Part shown: piece by piece, positions 7,487 through 16,797 of the stretch
How the letters are laid out: every line of letters begins with the position of its first letter
How positions within the stretch are numbered: the first letter of the stretch is position 1
Assembly (NCBI GenBank): GCA_003223645.1
Contig: QHVT01000017.1
Span: forward strand, 1-64,000
Reading direction: 5' to 3'
Source: Acidobacteriota bacterium
Lineage (GTDB): Bacteria; Acidobacteriota; Thermoanaerobaculia; Gp7-AA8
DNA length: 64,000 bases
Translations under genes and position numbers: made by a program
The notes under the pieces: generated by a model
Database searches by the model: none
Seen by the model: only the letters and a program-made list of their open reading frames with translations
What the model was told of the DNA's origin: nothing

Positions 7487-9278
7487 AGACGACATCGCTG
7501 CCGAAGCGGCGCAGGGGGATGAGCTTCTGCAGCATCGGGCCGAGGGCAGCTTTACGTTCCGGCGTGAGACGCGCTTCGTGCACGATGACGATCGCGCAGT
7601 CCGCATCGATCGCCGCTTTCAAAAACGCGTCGTCGTACTCGAGCTTGTCCTCTTTCGTGCGAAGGAATCCGTGCAGCGGCGTCTCCCATCCCGACGCGCC
7701 GTTGATGAGCGGCACGCGATGGATGGTATTGGCGAGGATGTACTCGTACGGCACGCCGTGCGCGAGGATCGGCAGCTCCAGCACCACGCCGGGCTTCGTT
7801 TGCGCGAGCCACGTGTACACCGGCGCGATGCGCGGATCGAGCTGGTCCCAGCGAATGCGCGGAACCGTTTCGACAATCGCGAGTGCGATCACGATCGAGG
7901 CGACGAGCCGCTTCCGCTTCGTCCGCTCCATCAACGCGACGAATCCCATCGCTGCCCACACCGCGAGCCCCATGTACACGATCACCGCCCACCGCGCCGG
8001 CGTGCGCGTTGCGCGAAACGGCGTGAGCACGCGAAAGAGAAACGGATGCAGGAACGCGTTCCAGCCGAGGGAGGCGACGAAGCCGACGAGAATCCACACG
8101 CCGGCGGCACGCTCTTCCGCGTTGAAGCGAGAGCTGTTCTTCCATCGCGGATAGAGGCGCGCGAGGATCAGCGCGACGGTGATCGTCGCGGGCACGTCGG
8201 AGCCTGCGAAGGAGAAGTGGCCGATCGTGATGCGGTCTTGCACCGTCGTCAGGTAGGTGAGGACGCCGAAGACGACAATCGCGATATCAAGAGGCATTGT
8301 GGAGCGGCGGCCGCTCTCGGCCGCCGGCCTCTCGCGAGAATCCGGCGGCCGAAGCGGCCGCCGCTCCACGAGACCGACGATTGCCAGGAAAATCACCAGC
8401 AAGCCCGGAAACAACTCCCGCTCATCCCGATGCCACTGCGGGTCCGCCAGCGGCCCATACAGCGCGTTGCGCGACGACGGCGCGAGCCAGTCGATGAATG
8501 ACGCCGATCCGCCGCGGGACTCGCCGGTGGTGCGCGCCGCGCCGTAGGTACGTGCGACGATTTGATACGGGATGAGAAACGGCGTGAGGATCACGCCCGC
8601 GACGACGAGCGAAGCGAAGAGGCGCATCCAGAACGCGCGGTCGCGCCGCGGGTCGGCGACAGCGAGAAACGCGATCGTCACGACGATCATGAAGCCGCCG
8701 AACATCAGCCAGTAGACGTTCGTCAGTCCGTTCATCACGAACGCGCCGCAAAGGAGCGCGGCGTGTTTGGTCGTCGGCGTGCGCCAGTAGACGAAAAGCG
8801 CCGCGAACGTCAGCGGCAGCCAGCCGCTCCAGACGATCTGGATGTGCTGGACGTGCGCGACCATGAAAGAGCCGAAGGCGAACGCGATCGCGGCGACGAT
8901 CGACGCGAGCGTGTGTCGCGTGATGAGTCGCGCCAGCACGAACATGCCGTAGGCGGAGAAGGCGTAGCCGAGGATCAGCGCGATGTTCTGGATCGTGAGC
9001 GGTGAGAGGCCAAGGAGGTGCAGCGGCAGCATCAGCACGGCGAGGCCGACGAGGTTCTCGCTGTACGCAAGCGGGTAAATCCCGGGGTGGTAAATCGGCG
9101 CGCTGTAGAGATGCAGCGGCGCGTGCGTGAGCGAGTAGTCGACCCAGTCGAGGATCCACGCGGTGAGCAGCGGATCGCCGCGATCGGCGGCCGCGGTGTC
9201 GAGATGCAGGGCGAGCGGCCAGGTGAATGCGATCGCCAGCGTAAGGAACAACGCGAAGATCGCGAAGTCGCGTCTCAC
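7425..9278 (-). CDS. Polytopic membrane protein, putative GT-C-type glycosyltransferase
   Basis: About 617 aa with roughly ten to twelve hydrophobic segments over residues 1-490, then a soluble C-terminal part. The segment FTWPLALHL...RGDPLLTAWILDW early in the chain, with an acidic residue in the first extracytoplasmic loop, is like GT-C glycosyltransferases that use lipid-linked sugars. The substrate is unknown. It is a paralogue of the gene just upstream (9275-11608). The GTG at 9278 gives a GTGA overlap with that gene; a GTG at 9293 is also possible. Residues about 304-326 are encoded by a palindromic element read in frame. Confidence 0.72.
   Translation of the reverse strand: MRRDFAIFALFLTLAIAFTWPLALHLDTAAADRGDPLLTAWILDWVDYSLTHAPLHLYSAPIYHPGIYPLAYSENLVGLAVLMLPLHLLGLSPLTIQNIALILGYAFSAYGMFVLARLITRHTLASIVAAIAFAFGSFMVAHVQHIQIVWSGWLPLTFAALFVYWRTPTTKHAALLCGAFVMNGLTNVYWLMFGGFMIVVTIAFLAVADPRRDRAFWMRLFASLVVAGVILTPFLIPYQIVARTYGAARTTGESRGGSASFIDWLAPSSRNALYGPLADPQWHRDERELFPGLLVIFLAIVGLVERRPLRPPDSRERPAAESGRRSTMPLDIAIVVFGVLTYLTTVQDRITIGHFSFAGSDVPATITVALILARLYPRWKNSSRFNAEERAAGVWILVGFVASLGWNAFLHPFLFRVLTPFRATRTPARWAVIVYMGLAVWAAMGFVALMERTKRKRLVASIVIALAIVETVPRIRWDQLDPRIAPVYTWLAQTKPGVVLELPILAHGVPYEYILANTIHRVPLINGASGWETPLHGFLRTKEDKLEYDDAFLKAAIDADCAIVIVHEARLTPERKAALGPMLQKLIPLRRFGSDVVFRTRRVLAETASAPRESLPR
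8299..8369. repeat. Palindromic element, GGAGCGGCGG family, inside a gene
   Basis: The left arm GTGGAGCGGCGGCCGCT is mirrored by AGCGGCCGCCGCTCCAC, and the inner arms pair as well. It is read through in frame in the GT-C-like gene and encodes an Arg/Pro-rich loop (VERRPLRPPDSRERP). A relative lies between genes at 23058-23124. Confidence 0.88.
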
Positions 9279-11608
9279 TGCGTGCGCTCCCACGTGAGAA
9301 CGACGTCCGGCGTCCGCATCACGCGCCCGCTTTCGTCTTCGACTTCGATCTGCAGATCGGTCGCGCGGTGGATGCCGCCCGGGCGCTCGGGAATGATCAG
9401 CTCGAAGCCGGGGCGCGCGACGAAGTAGTACCAGAAGTACTTCTGCTTCACGTCGGGGCGCTCGTCGACGAGCGGCGCGTCGACGCGCACTTTGCCGAGG
9501 CCGAGGAGTGCCGTGACGCGCGTGACGCGGAAGGGCGAGAGCGTCCAGCCGCGCACGTGCAGCGGTCCGCGCACGAGCTCTCCGTACTGCGGCGACTCGA
9601 TGACCGTCGTGATCGCGTTGCTGTGCGTCGACTCGCCGGCAAGCATGCGTGCGACTCTCTGCGCGGGCAGATGTCCCGCGCCGTCGGGAACGTCCGGCTC
9701 TTTCTCGCCGCGGTAGTTCTTCGTCAGGCCGAACACGAAGTCGCCTCCCAGCTCATGATCGAAGCTACGCAGGTATTCGAGGCGGTGATCGGCGAGGTGC
9801 TGTGCGAGCCATGCGCGGACGGCGCTCGACTTGTCGCCGAGTGCGTGTACGTGGACGATGATCAGCCTGCAGCCGTTCTTCTCGAGGAGCGAGAGGAACT
9901 CGTCGTCGAACTGCAGCGCGTCGTTTTTCTCGCGCAGCCGCGCGTACACGGGAGAGCTGAATGGCTCGATGCCGTTGAACTGCGGCAGATGATGCACGAT
10001 CGAGCCGTACAGATATTGGAACTCCGAGCCGCCCGACAGCGGCAGTTCCACGAGCGGCGCAACACGCGCGTGCGCGAGCCAGCGATAGACGGGCGCAGGT
10101 GTCGGAACCGCGGCTTCCCATCGAATCGACGGCCAGAGATCGACCGCTGCGAGCGCGATCAACACGATCGCCGGAACTCTGCGGCGCATCAGCGCGAGCG
10201 CGCCGAGAGCGGCGAAGACGGCGATGCCAGCGTAGGCGATGATCGCCCATCGCACCGGCGCGCGGATCGCCGCGAAGATGTGGACGCGGCGATAGAGAAA
10301 CTGATGAAAGAACGCGTTCATCCCGAACGAGCCGATCACGCCGATCACGACCCACAGCGCCGCCGCCCATCGCTCCGGCTGTTCGGAGCGGACGTGACGA
10401 AAGCGAATCACGAGCAGCGTCACGAGCAGCGTCGCCGGAACGTCCGCGCTGTTGAACGAAAGGATGCGGTGGCCGAAGAGCGACCACTCGATGCGGTCGG
10501 TGATGATGGCGAGCCAGGTGAAGATGGCGGTGAGGGCGATGAGCGCCGTCAGAAGAGTGCTGGGTGCTGAGTGCTGAGTGCTGAGAGGTTTTTGCCCGGC
10601 ACTCTGCACCCAGCACCCAGCACCGATGACGGCCAGGATCAGCGCAACCAACCCCGGAAACAGTTGCATCTCATGCCGGTGCAACTCCTGCGGTCCGAGC
10701 TTGCCGTAGAGGATGTTGTTCGGCGTCGTGACGAGCCACGCTTTCGCGGGCGCGGAGCCGCTGCGCGCTTCGCCTTCGGTGCGAACGAGTCCGTACTCTT
10801 TCGACACGATGCGATATGGCAGGAGGAACGGCGCGAGGACGATTCCACCGATCACGAATGCGGCGATGAGCGTCGTCCAGAATTTTCGGTCGCGCCACGG
10901 ATCGAGGATGGCGTACGCGACGATCGTCAGCGCCGCGGTCAACGATGCGAACAGGAAGTAGTAGACGTTCGTGAGCCCGTTCATCACCAGCGCGGCGGCG
11001 ATGCAGGCGGCGAGTTTTTTCGACGGCGCGCGCCAGTACGCGATCACGGCGGCGAGGAGCAGCGGGATCCAGCCGCTCCAGATCAGCTGAAGGTGCGAGA
11101 CGTGATCGAACTTGAACGGCACGAATGCGAAGAAGACGCCGGCGACGAGCGAGGCCGGGGCCGACTTCGTGATGACGCGCGCGAGGACGAACGCGCCATA
11201 GCCGGAGAGCGCGAAGCCGAGGAGCATCGCGATGTTGTAGAGCGTGATCGGCGGGACGCCGGCGAGGTGAAAGGGCAGCACGAGCAGTGCGATGCCGACG
11301 AGGTTCTCGCTCAACGCGAGGGAAAGATGGCCGGGGTAGTACGTCGGCGCGTCGTAGAGATGCAGCGGCGCGTGCGTGAGCGCGTGGCAGACCCAGTCGA
11401 GGATCCAGGTATTGACGAGCGGATCGCCGAGGTCGGCGACGGCGGTGCCGAGGTGCGACGCGAGCGGCCACGTCATCGCGATCGCGAGCGCGAGAAAAAA
11501 GACGAAGACCGCGGCTTCGCGGATATACGACGACGGAGTGGTGCGCGCGTCCACGCGCGCCTCCGAAGGCGCGCCGGAGGCGCGCACCACTCCATGGCGC
11601 TTGATCAT
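9275..11608 (-). CDS. Polytopic membrane protein, putative GT-C-type glycosyltransferase, with extra C-terminal domain
   Basis: 777-aa paralogue of the preceding entry, sharing the pattern MTWPLASHL...LGDPLVNTWILDW, the SENLVG segment and a similar set of membrane helices. Beyond the common part it has about 160 extra C-terminal residues, predicted beta-rich (VIESPQYGELVRGPLHVRGW), resembling an Ig-like module. Two different palindromic elements are read in frame: one codes for residues about 6-24 (11535-11593), the other for about 329-351 (10555-10624). The first lies before the first membrane helix, so the true start could be internal, but ATG 11608 overlaps the upstream stop by 4 bp. Function is inferred only. 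Confidence 0.72.
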   Translation of the reverse strand: MIKRHGVVRASGAPSEARVDARTTPSSYIREAAVFVFFLALAIAMTWPLASHLGTAVADLGDPLVNTWILDWVCHALTHAPLHLYDAPTYYPGHLSLALSENLVGIALLVLPFHLAGVPPITLYNIAMLLGFALSGYGAFVLARVITKSAPASLVAGVFFAFVPFKFDHVSHLQLIWSGWIPLLLAAVIAYWRAPSKKLAACIAAALVMNGLTNVYYFLFASLTAALTIVAYAILDPWRDRKFWTTLIAAFVIGGIVLAPFLLPYRIVSKEYGLVRTEGEARSGSAPAKAWLVTTPNNILYGKLGPQELHRHEMQLFPGLVALILAVIGAGCWVQSAGQKPLSTQHSAPSTLLTALIALTAIFTWLAIITDRIEWSLFGHRILSFNSADVPATLLVTLLVIRFRHVRSEQPERWAAALWVVIGVIGSFGMNAFFHQFLYRRVHIFAAIRAPVRWAIIAYAGIAVFAALGALALMRRRVPAIVLIALAAVDLWPSIRWEAAVPTPAPVYRWLAHARVAPLVELPLSGGSEFQYLYGSIVHHLPQFNGIEPFSSPVYARLREKNDALQFDDEFLSLLEKNGCRLIIVHVHALGDKSSAVRAWLAQHLADHRLEYLRSFDHELGGDFVFGLTKNYRGEKEPDVPDGAGHLPAQRVARMLAGESTHSNAITTVIESPQYGELVRGPLHVRGWTLSPFRVTRVTALLGLGKVRVDAPLVDERPDVKQKYFWYYFVARPGFELIIPERPGGIHRATDLQIEVEDESGRVMRTPDVVLTWERTQ
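10555..10624. repeat. Palindromic element, TGCTGGGTGCTGAG family, inside a gene
   Basis: AGAGTGCTGGGTGCTGAG on the left pairs with CTGCACCCAGCACCCAGCAC on the right. It is in frame in the GT-C-like gene and encodes a polar Ser/Gln/Thr-rich loop (VQSAGQKPLSTQHSAPSTLL). Confidence 0.85.
11535..11593. repeat. Palindromic element, GGAGTGGTGCGCGC family, in gene 5' end
   Basis: GGAGTGGTGCGCGC opens the element and GCGCGCACCACTCC closes it. It encodes residues 6-24 of the GT-C-like protein before its first membrane helix. A second copy is at 38861-38931, inside a glycosyltransferase gene. Confidence 0.9.
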
Positions 11609-13374
11609 TCGGCAGCCGAAGGCGCGCGGATGCCGAGCAGCTGCGAGACGAAGCGCGCGATGCGCGTCTGGGAGATTTCGCCCTGCGGCCCGTTCGGAGC
11701 TCCCGCGCCGGTGGCGAAGAGTACCGTATGCAGCTCGCGATGCGTGTTCAACCCGCCGTGATTGCCCGCCGAGGGCGGCGCTTGGCCGATCGCCGGCACG
11801 TCGCTCGACGGCGTGAGCTGCACGTTCAGCTTCGCGTACGCGACGACGTCGCCGCTGTTGCGATTGTGGCTACCGCTGACCTCAGCGGTCGCGGTGCCGC
11901 TGAGGGCAGCGGCACCCACAAACTTCTTCGTGATTTGTTCGAACAATCCGGTCGCGTTCAGCATCGCGACGATCGCATCCGGATCTTCGTTCCCGTACAA
12001 GTGCGCGACGTGGCCCGACGCAAACGCGCGCCACGGTTTTCCGGCCAGCAGCGCGTTCACGTGCACCTCGGTGTCGATCGGCACGAGTCCGTGATCGCCG
12101 GTGATGATCAGCGCGTCGCGAGTCGGATCGAGCGAAGCGCGAATCGCCGCGACGGCGTGATCGGCATCGACGAATGCGTCGCGCACGATCGCCGCATCGC
12201 CGATGTGCGTGTGCGACGCGGTGTCGACGTCGGGTTGATAGGCGAGCAACAGATCGAACGGCATCCGCTGGATCGTCAGCGTCTGCGCGCGCGTCATGAA
12301 GTCGGCGAGGCGATTCATCTGATCGGTGAAGATCGACGGATCGAGGCCGCGCCGCTCATCGGCGACGCCGGGCCAGAAGCCGATCTCGCTGTCGAGCAGC
12401 GTTTGGAACGACGCCGGCCACGCGTCGGTGCGCGAGATCGCTCCCCAATAAATCGCAACGTCGTTCAGCTTCGCGTCCGCGCTCAGGATCTTCGACCACG
12501 AGCCGTACAGCGCTTCGCTGGTTTGCGCGGAGATTGCGAACCAGCCGCGCGCATCCGTCGCGATCTCTCGATTTGCACTCTCGATTGCAAACACGTCGTA
12601 GTTCTCCATTGCGTCGTTCGTCGTGTCGTATGCGACGACGTCGACGTCCGCCTGCGTCTTCTGCGGCACGCTCCACTCGATGCGCGCGCGCATGACCGGG
12701 CTATATGACGCTCGGCGCTGCGGACGCGCGCTCCACGTCGGCGGCACCCATTCGCGATGAAAGTCCGTGCGCGCCAGATGAATCATGCGCGGCATCGTTG
12801 CCGAGGCGGTCCACGCGAATCCGAAGTCGCTCGTGCGCGACGATGTGCGCGCGTCGACGGTCGGAAACGGCACGCTGCCGACACGCTTGCCTTGCGCGCG
12901 CGCCGCTTCGACGAGCGTTTCGACTTCGATCGGCACTTCGAGTCCGCGCGCGGTTTCGTCCCACGGCGTACCGGCGACGTGAAAGCGATTCGCGATGACG
13001 CCGTGCACTTCCGGCTGCGCGCCGGTGAGGATCGTGACGTGGGCGCACGACGTCGCGGTCGGCGTGACCGGGATGATGCGCGCGGACGCGCCGTCGCGCG
13101 CCAGCGCTTCGAACGCCGGCAAGTCGGTTTGCGACGCGAGCGCGTCGGCGCCGAGGCCGTCGAAGGAGACGAGGATGACGCGGCGTGCGGTGGCCGTCGC
13201 GGTGAGCGGGGGCGGAGGGGCCGGGGTGGTGCGCGGTGGGGGTGGGGGCGCGCAGGCGAAGAAGAAGAGAGCGAATGAAGGCAGAAGGCAGAAGGCAGAA
13301 GGCAGAAGTGAGAAGTGACTGATCCGCTTCGTCGTTCTTACTTCTGCCTTCTGCTTTCTGCCTTCTGCCTTCAT
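11605..13374 (-). CDS. Alkaline-phosphatase-superfamily phosphodiesterase, probable lipoprotein
   Basis: Type I phosphodiesterase/nucleotide pyrophosphatase-like protein, 589 aa. Metal and nucleophile blocks are visible: ILVSFDGLGAD (Asp), TATSCAHVTILTG (Thr/Ser nucleophile region), PDVDTASHTH (Asp and His), ITGDHGLVP (Asp-His) and GNHGGLNTH (His). The natural substrate is unknown. The N-terminus is odd: residues 1-33 come from a GCAGAAGGC-family palindrome, and the hydrophobic stretch LLPSAFCLLPSFALFFFAC with its lipobox-like end is partly made by that element. A run of prolines follows. The start codon lies next to the amidohydrolase stop codon, and its own stop overlaps the downstream gene by 4 bp, so these genes look like one operon. 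Confidence 0.82.
   Translation of the reverse strand: MKAEGRKQKAEVRTTKRISHFSLLPSAFCLLPSFALFFFACAPPPPPRTTPAPPPPLTATATARRVILVSFDGLGADALASQTDLPAFEALARDGASARIIPVTPTATSCAHVTILTGAQPEVHGVIANRFHVAGTPWDETARGLEVPIEVETLVEAARAQGKRVGSVPFPTVDARTSSRTSDFGFAWTASATMPRMIHLARTDFHREWVPPTWSARPQRRASYSPVMRARIEWSVPQKTQADVDVVAYDTTNDAMENYDVFAIESANREIATDARGWFAISAQTSEALYGSWSKILSADAKLNDVAIYWGAISRTDAWPASFQTLLDSEIGFWPGVADERRGLDPSIFTDQMNRLADFMTRAQTLTIQRMPFDLLLAYQPDVDTASHTHIGDAAIVRDAFVDADHAVAAIRASLDPTRDALIITGDHGLVPIDTEVHVNALLAGKPWRAFASGHVAHLYGNEDPDAIVAMLNATGLFEQITKKFVGAAALSGTATAEVSGSHNRNSGDVVAYAKLNVQLTPSSDVPAIGQAPPSAGNHGGLNTHRELHTVLFATGAGAPNGPQGEISQTRIARFVSQLLGIRAPSAAE
13275..13374. repeat. Palindromic element, GCAGAAGGC family, forming a gene start
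   Basis: Both ends read ATGAAGGCAGAAGGCAG inward. The right-hand terminal ATG is the start codon of the phosphodiesterase on the minus strand, so the element supplies the signal-like N-terminus of that protein. Confidence 0.88.
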
Positions 13375-14754
13375 TTATTTCTTCAGCGAGGCCAGTACCT
13401 TCTGGCGGTACTCCTTCGCCTTCGCAATCGCCTGCTTCTCGTCGACGGTCAGCACTTTTCCGTGGCGGAGCAGGATTTTGCCGTCGCAGATGGTCGTCAC
13501 GACCGAGCTCCCCGAGGCGGCGTAGACGATCGCGGACTCGACGGAGTACACCGGCTGCGTTTTCGCCTGTTGCAAGTCGATGATCGCGAGGTCGGCGCGT
13601 TTGCCGCACTCGATCGTGCCGATCTTGTCGGCGAGTCCGAGTGCAGTCGCGCCGCCGATCGTCGCGAGGCGCAGCAGCTCGCGCGCGGTGATCGCTTTCG
13701 GATCGCCCTTCGTCACTTTCTGCAAACGCGACGCGCTGGCCATCTCCTCGACCATGTCGAGGTTGTTGTTCGAGCCCGCGGGACCGTCCGTGCCGAGGCC
13801 GAGCTCGACGCCGGCCTGGATCATGTCGATGACCGGCGCGACGCCGGAGGCGAGCATCATGTTGCTTTCGGGGCAATGCGCGACGCCGACTTTCTTCGCG
13901 GCGAAAAGCTTGATCTCGCCGGGTGTGAGCCAGACGCCGTGCGCGGCGACGACGTCATCGCCGAGGAAACCGAGCGAGTCGAGATACGCGCCGGGCGTCA
14001 TGTTGTCGTGCGCCTTCGCGACCTGCTCGAGCTCGTTCTTCGTTTCGGAGACGTGAATGAGGATCGGCACGCCGAGCTCCGTCGCCAGCGCGCGGACCTG
14101 CTTCAGGTGATCGGCGGAGACGGTGTACGGCGCGTGCGGCGCGAGCGCGGGCGTGATCATCGGATCGCCCTTCCACTGCTTCGCATACGCGCGCATGTAG
14201 GCGATCATCGCGTCCCACGTCTTGTTATCGGGCGCGGGAAAATCGATGAACGTGTTGCCGAGGATGCCGCGCAGTCCGGCCGCTTTCGCTTCGCGCGCGA
14301 CGTCGGACTCGAAGTAGTACATGTCGCAGAACGTCGTCGTGCCGCTGCGGATCATCTCCGCCGCGCCGAGCCGCATCCCCCACTTCACGAACTCGCGGTC
14401 GACGTTCTTCGCCTCGGCCGGGAAGATGTAGTTCTGCAGCCAGTCCATGAGACCGCGATCGTCCGCGATCCCGCGGAAGAGCGTCATCGGCACATGCGTG
14501 TGCGCGTTCACGAACCCCGGCACCACCGCCATCCCGCCCGCACGGATGACAGTCTTCGCACTGAATTGCTTGTCGATTTCCGTCGACGGACCGACCGCGA
14601 TGATCTCGCCGTTGCGGATCGCGATCGAGCCGTTCTCGATGTTGGGTCCGGCCATCGTGATGATCGTGCCGCCGGTGATGAGGATGTCGGCGGGGGCGGC
14701 GAACGCGCGAAGCGCGACGACGGTTGCGACGAGAAGGACAGCGCGTTTCAACAT
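13375..14754 (-). CDS. Exported amidohydrolase, MTA/SAH-deaminase-like
   Basis: 459-aa metal-dependent hydrolase. After a cleavable-looking signal peptide (about 1-19, LKRAVLLVATVVALRAFAA) come the amidohydrolase blocks: NAHTHVPM (HxH metal ligands), FRGI, SGTTTF, HVSETKNE, HGVWLT, AHCPESNMML and LGTDGPAGSNNNLDM (metal Asp). The last blocks match the TRZ/ATZ group that contains S-adenosylhomocysteine and 5'-methylthioadenosine deaminases. Those enzymes are normally cytoplasmic, so export suggests a different or scavenging substrate. ATG 14754 is preceded by CCCCTC, with no ribosome-binding site, and by a TAACTT hexamer 7 nt upstream. It begins a new unit after hisIE. Confidence 0.87.
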   Translation of the reverse strand: MLKRAVLLVATVVALRAFAAPADILITGGTIITMAGPNIENGSIAIRNGEIIAVGPSTEIDKQFSAKTVIRAGGMAVVPGFVNAHTHVPMTLFRGIADDRGLMDWLQNYIFPAEAKNVDREFVKWGMRLGAAEMIRSGTTTFCDMYYFESDVAREAKAAGLRGILGNTFIDFPAPDNKTWDAMIAYMRAYAKQWKGDPMITPALAPHAPYTVSADHLKQVRALATELGVPILIHVSETKNELEQVAKAHDNMTPGAYLDSLGFLGDDVVAAHGVWLTPGEIKLFAAKKVGVAHCPESNMMLASGVAPVIDMIQAGVELGLGTDGPAGSNNNLDMVEEMASASRLQKVTKGDPKAITARELLRLATIGGATALGLADKIGTIECGKRADLAIIDLQQAKTQPVYSVESAIVYAASGSSVVTTICDGKILLRHGKVLTVDEKQAIAKAKEYRQKVLASLKK

Positions 14755-14761
14755 GAGGGGA

Positions 14762-14767
14762 AAGTTA
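14762..14767 (-). promoter_or_regulatory. Putative -10 element of a leaderless promoter
   Basis: On the minus strand, TAACTT is followed by 7 pyrimidine-rich bases and then ATG 14754. It lies in the 22-bp gap after hisIE, giving the amidohydrolase its own possible promoter. Confidence 0.4.
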
Positions 14768-14776
14768 GCACACGCA

Positions 14777-15358
14777 TCAACGTTCGCGCGTCTTCAACTC
14801 GTCGGCAACATCGCCCCACCCAATCCCCTCATCCACCATCAACACCGAAACATGAAACACGAGATCGGCGATCTCGCTGATCATCCTCTCCCGTCCCTGT
14901 CCTTTCGCCGCGATCACGACCTCGGTCGCTTCTTCGCCGATCTTCTTGAGAATCTTGTCGCGTCCTTCGTTGAACAGTCTCGCCGAGTACGATCCCTCGG
15001 GGCGCTTTGCTTTCCGATCGCGCAGGACGTTCATCAATCGATCGAGAAATGCCGGCGGGACATCCGCGAAGCAGGAGTCGGCGCCGGTGTGACATGCGGG
15101 GCCGTTCGGCTCGACGGTGACGACGATGGCGTCGCGGTCGCAGTCAGGAGCGATGTGCACGACTTTCTGCGTGTGGCCGGAGGTCGCGCCTTTGTGCCAC
15201 AACTCGTTGCGGCTGCGGCTCCAGAACCAGGTCTCGCCGCTGTCGATGGTTTTCTGCAGCGACTCTTCGTTCATGTAGGCGAGCGTGAGGATTGCGCCGT
15301 CTCGCGCGTCGCGCACGATCACGGGGATGAGGCCGTTCGTGAATTTCAAATCAGTCAT
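14777..15358 (-). CDS. hisIE: Bifunctional phosphoribosyl-AMP cyclohydrolase / phosphoribosyl-ATP diphosphatase
   Basis: 193-aa fused enzyme for histidine steps 2 and 3. The HisI part (about 1-105) has [24 protein letters not shown] and the Zn-site segments DCDRDA and CHTGADSCF. The HisE part (about 110-193) has the MazG-like helices with [15 protein letters not shown] and [13 protein letters not shown]. Length is usual for the fusion. The ATG at 15358 overlaps the stop of hisAF by 4 bp. An upstream extension in the same frame is antisense-like and not used. This is the last gene of the his operon. Confidence 0.95.
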   Translation of the reverse strand: MTDLKFTNGLIPVIVRDARDGAILTLAYMNEESLQKTIDSGETWFWSRSRNELWHKGATSGHTQKVVHIAPDCDRDAIVVTVEPNGPACHTGADSCFADVPPAFLDRLMNVLRDRKAKRPEGSYSARLFNEGRDKILKKIGEEATEVVIAAKGQGRERMISEIADLVFHVSVLMVDEGIGWGDVADELKTRER

Positions 15359-16797
15359 CGCACGGGGATTCCTTCTGCTTCGAGGTGGCGTTTGACGTCG
15401 CCGACGGTGAGGACGCGGTCGTGAAAGAGTGACGCGGCGAGGACGGCACGCGCTCCGCCGGCTTCGATCGCGTCGCGGAAGTGATCGAGCGTGCCCGCGC
15501 CGCCGGAGGCGATGACGCCGATTTTCAGGACGCTCGTGGCGGCGCGGAGGAGCTCGATGTCGAAGCCGGAGTTCGTGCCGTCGCGATCGACGCTCGTCAG
15601 GAGAATCTCTCCCGCGCCGAGTTGCTCTCCGCGTTTGCACCATTCGATCGCGTCGAAGTTCGTCACTTCTTTGCCGCCGTGAACGGCGCACTGTCCGCCT
15701 TTCGCGTCGACGGAGAGGACGACGGCCTGCACGCCGAATTCGCGCGAGCATTCGGCGATGAGCTCGGGGCGGTGGAGGGCGGCGGTGTTGATGGCGACGC
15801 GGTCGGCGCCGGCGCGGAGCGTGTCGCGAAAGTCTTCGACGCTGCGGATGCCGCCGCCGACGGTGAGCGGGATGAAGATCGATTCGGCGACGCGGCGGAC
15901 GGTGTCGATCGATGAGCGGTCGCCGGCAATGTCGAGAATCACCAGCTCGTCCGCGCCTTCTTCTTCATAGCGCATGGCGCATTCGACCGGATCTCCGGCG
16001 TCACGGATGTTGACGAAAGAGACGCCTTTGACGACGCGGCCGGCGCGGACGTCGAGGCAGGGGATGACGCGCTCGGGGACGGCGTTCGATGCGGCGAGAC
16101 GCGCGCGCGCTTCATGCAAGTCGACGCGACGTTCGAGCAGCGCCTTGCCGATGACGCAGCCGCTCACGTTGCCGAGTCGCGCGAGCGAGATGACGTCGCT
16201 CGTTTGCGACACGCCGCCGGAGGCAATGATCTTCACGCGTGTCATCGCGTTGAGTTGACGGTAGAGCGCGAACGACGGACCGCGCAACGCGCCGTCTTTG
16301 GATATGTCGGTGACAAGCGCTTCGGGGATCGCGAGCGATTCGACGCGCGCGAAGATTTCGCGCATCGTGATGTTGGACTCGCGCGTCCAGCCGTCGGTGC
16401 GCACGACTCCGTCGCGCACGTCGATCGCAGGGACGATACGTTGCGGACCGAACGTCGTGACGAGTAGATCGAGGAGCGATGACGTTGCAGCAGTGCCGAC
16501 GACGATCCGCTCTGCTCCGCAATCAAGCCAGCGCTTCGCGTCGTCGAGCGAGCGGATCCCACCTCCGACCTGCACGATGAGATCGCGTCGCGCGAGGCGC
16601 CGCACGATGTCAGTCTCGATCGGCTTGCCGCTGCGCGACGCCTCGAGGTCGACGACGTGCAGTCGCGTGCCGCGCGGCACGTCGAGCGCGTCGAGCACTT
16701 CTTCCGCGTCCCCGTAGACCTTCGCCGTCGCGAAGTCGCCGTGCGTCAATCGCACGACGCGGCCGTGCAGCAGGTCGAGCGAGGGGATCAGTTCCAT
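15355..16797 (-). CDS. hisAF: Natural HisA-HisF fusion: ProFAR isomerase joined to IGP synthase cyclase subunit
   Basis: 480-aa single chain with two TIM barrels. Residues 1-236 are HisA: PSLDLLHG (catalytic Asp8), [19 protein letters not shown] (Asp126), VTDISKDG and IIASGGVS. Residues 243-480 are His[17 protein letters not shown] (Asp249), [26 protein letters not shown] (Asp364), [10 protein letters not shown] and VIASGGAG. Each half has near-normal length and all four catalytic Asp residues, so both reactions should work. Only about six residues separate the barrels, and there is no stop and no ATG or GTG at the junction (near 16071). HisH is separate and directly upstream. HisA and HisF are ancient duplicates, but they are normally separate proteins. 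Confidence 0.95.
   Translation of the reverse strand: MELIPSLDLLHGRVVRLTHGDFATAKVYGDAEEVLDALDVPRGTRLHVVDLEASRSGKPIETDIVRRLARRDLIVQVGGGIRSLDDAKRWLDCGAERIVVGTAATSSLLDLLVTTFGPQRIVPAIDVRDGVVRTDGWTRESNITMREIFARVESLAIPEALVTDISKDGALRGPSFALYRQLNAMTRVKIIASGGVSQTSDVISLARLGNVSGCVIGKALLERRVDLHEARARLAASNAVPERVIPCLDVRAGRVVKGVSFVNIRDAGDPVECAMRYEEEGADELVILDIAGDRSSIDTVRRVAESIFIPLTVGGGIRSVEDFRDTLRAGADRVAINTAALHRPELIAECSREFGVQAVVLSVDAKGGQCAVHGGKEVTNFDAIEWCKRGEQLGAGEILLTSVDRDGTNSGFDIELLRAATSVLKIGVIASGGAGTLDHFRDAIEAGGARAVLAASLFHDRVLTVGDVKRHLEAEGIPVR

Noticed and set aside
7108-8154. Open frame running through the GTCATCCTGAGC element and antisense to the membrane protein
   Set aside because: It begins in a palindrome and shows no recognisable protein features.
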